NCBI GenBank assembly: GCA_945885485.1
Contig: CAMCYT010000087.1
Span: 1-9,733, forward strand
Length of the DNA stretch: 9,733 bases
Reading direction: 5' to 3'
From: Prosthecobacter debontii
GTDB taxonomy: Bacteria > Verrucomicrobiota > Verrucomicrobiia > Verrucomicrobiales > Akkermansiaceae
Part shown: piece after piece, positions 6,263 to 9,733 of the stretch
Position numbering within the stretch: the first letter of the stretch is position 1
Layout: each line of letters starts with the position of its first letter
Made by a program: the position numbers and the translations under genes
The notes under the pieces: model-generated
The model's input: the letters and a program-made list of their open reading frames with translations, nothing else
Database searches by the model: none
What the model was told of the DNA's origin: nothing

Positions 6263-6979
6263 ATGAAAACGGCGATCTCCGTCATATTTAGCGTTGCCCT
6301 TATCACGGCAACGCACGCACAAATCAAAAAAGATAAAGATTCCCTTTTAGAATCCGAGGACGGAGTAGTTTACCTCAATCAAGTTTTTGAAAAACCTATC
6401 AAGCTTAATGTCATCGAACAGGCACAGGTGTTTTCAGACAAAGAAGGAAAGCATCGCTTGGGCTTCTTGAAAGACGATCAAGTCGTAGAACTCGAGGGAA
6501 TGACCGAAAAAGCTTATCGTGTCCGCGGACAAGGCACCAAAGATGGTATTGCTGGCTGGGTATCTCCAAAAGCATTTTCCCACACCGATGCTGAGTTCGT
6601 CGAAAAATTGAAAAATGTTTATGAACGCCATCTATCAGTCAACGAAATCATCAAAAACAAAGGCGTCGCCATCGGCATGACAATTAAAGAAGTCCAACTC
6701 TCACGTGGCAAACCAACCAAAACCACTGTTCGCATTACACCCACTGGCGAATCTGGTTCATGGGAATACATCAACTTTGAGGAAATTAAACACTACATCA
6801 CCAAAGTCGATCAGGTTTCTGGACAATCCTTCAGACAACTTTCCCACGTAACCCGTGAAGAAACCGGTAAAACCACCGTAGAATTCAAAGACGGCGCAGT
6901 CAGCGCCCTCGAAGAAATGGAAGATAAAGGACCCGGCAACGTGAAAATCATCGTCCCTCCTGTAGTCTTCGGCAGGTGA
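6263..6979 (+). CDS. Secreted protein with SH3-like and BamE/SmpA-like segments
   Basis: A 238-residue exported protein. Residues 1-19 form a signal peptide with likely cleavage at THA before Q20. Residues of about 52-104 resemble a bacterial SH3 fold, ending in the characteristic GWVSP at 98-102. At 134-152, GVAIGMTIKEVQLSRGKPT follows the G-M-T-x-x-E-V ... G-x-P pattern seen in SmpA/OmlA (BamE-like) domains, and SWEY at 166-169 supports that comparison. Together this suggests a periplasmic or envelope-associated protein; the actual role is unknown. No lipobox cysteine is present. It stands alone between repeat DNA upstream and a short spacer downstream. No strong Shine-Dalgarno sequence precedes the ATG. 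Recognition of both domains is by motif only, so each assignment is moderate. Confidence 0.8.
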   Translation: MKTAISVIFSVALITATHAQIKKDKDSLLESEDGVVYLNQVFEKPIKLNVIEQAQVFSDKEGKHRLGFLKDDQVVELEGMTEKAYRVRGQGTKDGIAGWVSPKAFSHTDAEFVEKLKNVYERHLSVNEIIKNKGVAIGMTIKEVQLSRGKPTKTTVRITPTGESGSWEYINFEEIKHYITKVDQVSGQSFRQLSHVTREETGKTTVEFKDGAVSALEEMEDKGPGNVKIIVPPVVFGR

Positions 6980-7099
6980 TGGTCAATCCGTTCTCCGAAG
7001 GTTGATATTAGATTGGTTCCCAAATGTCCTTCTCTTTCTGGTCGATTGCCTGTGGCACGATCAGATGACTGAGTTTTCCAGTAATAAGTGAACCAACTA

Positions 7100-7160
7100 T
7101 CTCATACCCCCACGCATGTCCGATCCCATCATTCAGGGTCGGTGAATGACCACTCAATCC
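7100..7160 (+). repeat. Duplicated gene-start segment, copy 1, with a 9-codon leader ORF
   Basis: From ATG 7116 the frame reads MSDPIIQGR and stops at TGA 7143-7145, directly followed in the same frame by the ATG of the next gene at 7146. The first 22 bases of this leader recur at 7859-7880 with one change (GAT to GAC, synonymous), and weaker similarity extends to both sides, TCTCA on the left and CCAYTCAATYC on the right. The direct TGA-ATG contact could couple translation. Confidence 0.6.
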
Positions 7161-7619
7161 ACCCAAATTACCCCCGATCAACTCAAAGCCGCAGTCGATG
7201 CCGCCGCCGCGCACTTCTCACTCATCCGGAAAAAATATCCGAAACTCGATGCCTACGCCGTCCTTTCTATTCACGGAGCACAAACAGGTATCCGCAGCTC
7301 GCCCGGAGAAATCATCAAAGAGCTTCCATCCGTCGTTGTAGACAGTGATGAAAAGACGAAGTTCAAATCCTTATTTAAAAAACTTCAGGATAAAGACATC
7401 ACCGAAGAGGAGAAAAAGAAGTGCACAAAAGAATGCGAGCTGCTTAGCAAAAAATTCCTCTACCAAAGTACAGCCTTCATCGAACTCCGCTTCGGTCATC
7501 TCGACTACGATCTGATCGATCAACTCCGCACCGACGACCTAGTGAATCGCGAACTCACTCCCCAAACAAAAGCATCCATTCGCATCGTGCTGGGAACGGT
7601 GGCGTGTTTTTTAATTTGA
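7146..7619 (+). CDS. Hypothetical soluble protein (157 aa)
   Basis: I do not recognise this protein. It has no signal peptide or membrane segment except a short hydrophobic end (IRIVLGTVACFLI). Visible features are an N-terminal helix with an alanine run (LKAAVDAAAAHFSLIRKKYP, about 13-32), a small mixed segment (YAVLSIHGAQTGI, 37-49), and a strongly charged helix at about 69-104 that is rich in K and E and could form a coiled coil. Codon use with many C-ending codons is like that of recF, so coding is likely. The start could be ATG 7146; an in-frame TGA directly before it rules out anything further upstream. It is preceded by the duplicated leader segment. No partner gene is obvious. Confidence 0.72.
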   Translation: MTTQSTQITPDQLKAAVDAAAAHFSLIRKKYPKLDAYAVLSIHGAQTGIRSSPGEIIKELPSVVVDSDEKTKFKSLFKKLQDKDITEEEKKKCTKECELLSKKFLYQSTAFIELRFGHLDYDLIDQLRTDDLVNRELTPQTKASIRIVLGTVACFLI

Positions 7620-7845
7620 AGTTTTTTCATCAAAAAAAGAACCAACCCTGTCGCATCGGGGTGAGAGACCTCAACTCACACTGGTTAAAGCCATTTTATT
7701 TACTACAGCCAACTGCTTAGATTGCGTCTTGCGGCGCTTTCGTTTCATCGGTGTTCGACTCTTTAATCGCCCCAGCGATTCTGAATCTGAGCTTCGACTT
7801 TAAGACCTTTAGGCTCATAGCCCATCTTTCCCTCTCAGTTCTGCG
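7620..7845. other. Intergenic stretch without a supported gene
   Basis: Right after the 157-residue gene comes TTTTTTCATCAAAAAA (about 7622-7637), an A/T-only stem that would make a weak terminator. The rest has no convincing ORF. A 33-residue minus-strand frame (7717-7818) and overlapping fragments look like decayed sequence rather than genes. Confidence 0.35.
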
Positions 7846-8008
7846 TCTCACCCCACGTATGTCCGACCCCATCATTCAGGTTTAGGATATAACCATTCAA
7901 TTCGGCCACCACACTAAACTCAGCGAACTCTTCCCCACCCTTATGAGAGACACCACCGCGCTCGACGTGAAAGCCCTCAGCGCCCACCTCAGCGGACTTA
8001 CTCTTTAA
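7846..8008 (+). pseudogene. Duplicated gene start followed by a short ORF with an in-frame stop
   Basis: The copy of the leader segment starts MSDPIIQV from ATG 7859 and meets TAG at 7883-7885. The same frame then stays open for 40 codons to TAA 8006-8008 with a natural-looking peptide (FGHHTKLSELFPTLMRDTTA, then LDVKALSAHLSGLTL) and C-ending codons. One reading is a small gene damaged by a stop; another is a leader ORF in front of a start-less remnant. It has no recognisable similarity to the 157-residue protein beyond the duplicated start. Confidence 0.45.
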
Positions 8009-8025
8009 AGTATTTTACGCCATAA

Positions 8026-8121
8026 ATGAAAAAGCAAAGTCATAGCGGTGTCATCCTAGTTGGGCTTCTTATCGTTTTTTGGATAATATTCATCAAGCTC
8101 TGCTTAAAAGTCCTAGGTTAA
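8026..8121 (+). CDS. Possible 31-residue single-span membrane peptide
   Basis: ATG 8026 to TAA 8121 encodes a peptide starting MKKQSHSG, followed by an unbroken hydrophobic stretch (VILVGLLIVFWIIFI, about 9-23) and a KLCLKVLG end. A positively charged N-terminus with one membrane span is typical of small bacterial membrane proteins. There is no clear ribosome binding site and the length is short enough for chance. It begins 17 bases after the preceding stop. Confidence 0.35.
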   Translation: MKKQSHSGVILVGLLIVFWIIFIKLCLKVLG

Positions 8122-8246
8122 CTTTTCATGCCTTATTATTTCGCAAATCATGCGCAGCTTTTTTAGGTGAATGGATATCAACGGAATTATCCTTAGTTCC
8201 CCCGCCGCTCCCTCATCATCTATTCTAATACACAGACAATCTCATA

Positions 8247-8313
8247 AAGGGAGCGTGGGCGTCCCGCCCGCTGAGATACTCTGAAGATGCGGGCGAGACG
8301 CCCGCGCTCCCTT
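8247..8313. repeat. Long GC-rich hairpin (25-bp arms)
   Basis: The left arm 8247-8271 (AAGGGAGCGTGGGCG then TCCCGCCCGC) pairs with 8289-8313 (GCGGGCGAGACG then CCCGCGCTCCCTT) at 23 of 25 positions, one of the two exceptions being a G-T wobble. The loop is 17 bases. There is no T-tract. The core GGGCGTCTCGCCC in one arm resembles the hairpins at 1290-1334. Between 8122 and 8246 I see nothing recognisable. Confidence 0.75.
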
Positions 8314-8381
8314 GTTGAGGCTGTGGCCGTGGGGATTTGCGCTATCGGCTAGAGCGTTTCCCAAACCGCAAAAAATATTTG

Positions 8382-8503
8382 AATAAGGAAGGCAGGAAGA
8401 CAGGAAAAGATGGGAGCGAAGCCTTCCTGATTTCCTAATATCCTAATTTAAATTTCTTTCCTGAATGAAGAAAGAGAAATTAAACCGCAGATGAACGCAG
8501 ATG
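8382..8503. repeat. 122-base composite repeat, copy 2
   Basis: Same length and order as 5414-5535: a palindromic head with GATGGGAGCGAAGC in its centre, a TTTAAATTTC linker, AAAGAGAAATTAAACCGC and the AGATGAACGCAGATG end. There are about 17 mismatches in 122 bases, mostly in the right arm and linker. The last 40 bases are nearly identical, so the tail is better conserved than the head. Confidence 0.8.
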
Positions 8504-8603
8504 ATCTAAGAGTTATTTAGATTGAGGTAATTACCCAGAGGGTTAACTCCTAATGATTCATAAGTCTCTTAAAATTAACGTCCATCTGCGTCCATCTGCG
8601 GTT
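8483..8603. repeat. Inverted pair of CGCAGATG repeats enclosing 79 bases
   Basis: AACCGCAGATGAACGCAGAT (from 8483) is matched in reverse complement at 8583-8603, 20 of 21 bases identical. The enclosed AT-rich 79 bases contain a small hairpin, ATCTAA ... TTAGAT (8504-8522), and no ORF. Right after the right arm comes a run of T (8606-8613). Confidence 0.7.
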
Positions 8604-8630
8604 CATTTTTTTTGGGTTGAATGAAGAGTT

Positions 8631-8650
8631 GTGGCCATGCGCGCTAGCTC
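8631..8650. repeat. 20-base perfect repeat, copy 2
   Basis: GTGGCCATGCGCGCTAGCTC is identical to 5819-5838. Here it lies 38 bases past the stop of the Fic gene, reading out of that gene, and next to the CGCAGATG inverted pair. Confidence 0.75.
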
Positions 8651-8687
8651 TCTCGTTGTATTCGTTTCCTTTTGTGATGAGGTGGCT

Positions 8688-9680
8688 TCAGCCTTTCTCA
8701 GTCAGGCGATACTTTTGGAGTCGGGAATTGGGTTTTTCGGGGATGGTGCGCTCGATGAGCCCTTGGTGGAGTGCTGGATTGAGGTAGTTGGCACGGAAGG
8801 TGGGACGGTGAGAAAGCTTGAGGCGAGTCATGCACTCCATGGCGCTAAGAGGCTTGGTTTTTAGCAATTTTAGCAGTGATTTGACTTGGTCGCTGACTTG
8901 ATCGCTGACTTGGTCGGCTGTAGAGACTTCACGAAGCGCAGTTAGAAGAGCGGCGAGCAGGAATTCGATAAAGGCGGTGGAATTGCCGACCTTGTCGCAA
9001 GCCCCAAGCACCCGGTAGTATTCCGCCTGGCGGTCGCGGATGACAGTTTCCACGGGGAGAAAGGCGAAGAGCGGATTCCATCGATTCAAAATGAGAGTTT
9101 GCCAGAGGCGACCCATGCGACCGTTGCCGTCGGCGAAGGGGTGAATGAACTCCAATTCATAATGGAAAACACAGCTGGCGACTAAGGGGTGGTTATCGGT
9201 GCGTTTCAACCAGAGGAGCAGGTCTTTCATCAAGCCGGGTACTAGTACTGCGGGCGGAGCGAGGTGGACAACGCGCTCCCCTTGGGCAATGCCAACGGAG
9301 CGCGTGCGGAACCGGCCCGCGTCATCGACCAATCCGCTCATAAGCAAGCGGTGGGCGACGAGGAGATCTTTTGTGGAATAGGGATTCCATCCGGCCATGG
9401 CCTCGTAGGCGGCGAACGCGTTTTTCACCTCCTGGATTTCGGACGCTTTCCCAAGAACCCGCTTACCCGCGATGACAGCTGTGACCTGTTCGAGCGTGAG
9501 GGTGTTGTTCTCGATGGCGAGTGATGCGTGAATCGATTTGATCCGGTTTTTACGACGGAGTTTAGGTATGTTTCCTCGCCCCGTCAAAGCTCCGAGACGC
9601 CCCACCTCGGTAGCGATTTCCGCCACGAGCGAGAGAACAGCTGGAGTGATGGTGAACGGCGGCGTGGTGGGTGAAGACAT
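8688..9680 (-). CDS. Fic-domain protein adenylyltransferase (self-inhibited class II type)
   Basis: A Fic enzyme of 330 residues that should transfer AMP (or a related nucleotide moiety) from NTP to hydroxyl groups of target proteins. The catalytic motif HPFADGNGRMGR is complete at 180-191, with H180 as catalytic base. The N-terminal inhibitory helix motif S-x-x-x-E-N is seen as SLAIEN at 53-58, whose glutamate would block ATP binding, so a separate antitoxin is not needed; none is adjacent. After the Fic core, DQVSDQVSDQVK (256-267) is a 4-residue repeat linker, followed by a C-terminal winged-helix-like part ending in LQKYRLTEKG. I chose ATG 9680 because the next conserved segment, FTITPAVLSLVAEI, starts soon after. 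The frame stays open to a GTG at 9728 and past the window edge, so a longer N-terminus is possible. Confidence 0.92.
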   Translation of the reverse strand: MSSPTTPPFTITPAVLSLVAEIATEVGRLGALTGRGNIPKLRRKNRIKSIHASLAIENNTLTLEQVTAVIAGKRVLGKASEIQEVKNAFAAYEAMAGWNPYSTKDLLVAHRLLMSGLVDDAGRFRTRSVGIAQGERVVHLAPPAVLVPGLMKDLLLWLKRTDNHPLVASCVFHYELEFIHPFADGNGRMGRLWQTLILNRWNPLFAFLPVETVIRDRQAEYYRVLGACDKVGNSTAFIEFLLAALLTALREVSTADQVSDQVSDQVKSLLKLLKTKPLSAMECMTRLKLSHRPTFRANYLNPALHQGLIERTIPEKPNSRLQKYRLTEKG

Positions 9681-9733
9681 GGAATCGAGATCCGTTTTTT
9701 CTTGTAGGCTAGTTTTCTCTGAGGGCACTCTGG

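Noticed and set aside
7008..7214. A 68-codon minus-strand frame with a natural-looking peptide ending in IWEPI
   Set aside because: It overlaps the start of the better supported 157-residue gene on the other strand. Its shared peptide LNDGxGHxWG with the second copy is noted as an open question, but I cannot support it as a gene.
7717..7818. A 33-codon minus-strand frame starting MSLKVLKSKLRFRIAG
   Set aside because: Short, without ribosome binding site or partner, and other frames over the same bases look equally protein-like.
8631..8864. A 77-codon + strand frame starting in the 20-base repeat
   Set aside because: Most of it is antisense to the C-terminal part of the Fic gene and its start lies in a repeat.

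Overview
This window looks like a chromosomal segment from a member of the Verrucomicrobiota, or a close relative in the PVC group. I infer this from the gene content: a secreted formylglycine-type sulfatase, a stand-alone recF, and small secreted proteins with SH3-like or BamE-like features. The AT-rich or hairpin-forming intergenic repeats and the near absence of Shine-Dalgarno sequences fit too. No rRNA, tRNA or CRISPR array was seen. The taxonomic call is an inference.

Left part (1-2292). The window opens with the last 52 codons of an unidentified + strand protein. A DUF457/YdjM-type membrane protein follows 14 bases later, starting at a GTG directly after an in-frame stop. A double hairpin separates it from a convergent minus-strand pair: a small secreted protein (1420-1857) and, upstream of it, the broken N-terminal half of an ABM-domain (quinol monooxygenase-like) gene (1908-2112).

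Middle part (2209-5222). A 73-residue helical protein and a secreted sulfatase lie close together on the + strand, followed by recF. The 73-residue gene, recF and, on the other strand, the ABM remnant are each preceded by the same AT-rich element. It reads as a promoter (TTGARR, 16-17 bases, TAAAGT) ending only 11-12 bases before the start codon, which suggests almost leaderless transcripts. A longer direct repeat around this element flanks the 73-residue gene plus sulfatase.

Repeat block (5223-6262, again at 8382-8650). About 1 kb without a convincing gene holds a mosaic of imperfect palindromes built on AATAAGGAACGCAGG and TTCCTGCNTTCCTTATT. They carry two alternative tails, and there are also CGCAGATG and CTTGGCG repeats and a 20-base repeat shared with 8631-8650. 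One palindrome is split by about 190 bases bounded by an 8-base direct repeat, as expected of a small non-autonomous insertion. A 122-base unit is present twice, at 5414-5535 and 8382-8503, with about 86% identity and no gaps by hand alignment.

Right part (6263-9733). A secreted SH3/BamE-like protein is followed by an unknown 157-residue protein. The region just upstream of the latter's start is duplicated about 740 bases downstream, where it leads into a short ORF interrupted by a stop. After a possible 31-residue membrane peptide, a long GC-rich hairpin and the second repeat block, the window ends with a minus-strand Fic-domain adenylyltransferase carrying an N-terminal inhibitory motif and a C-terminal DQVS micro-repeat.

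There is no single obvious new multi-gene system. The strongest signals are the shared near-leaderless promoter element, the mosaic repeats with a candidate MITE-like insertion, and the duplicated gene-start segment.
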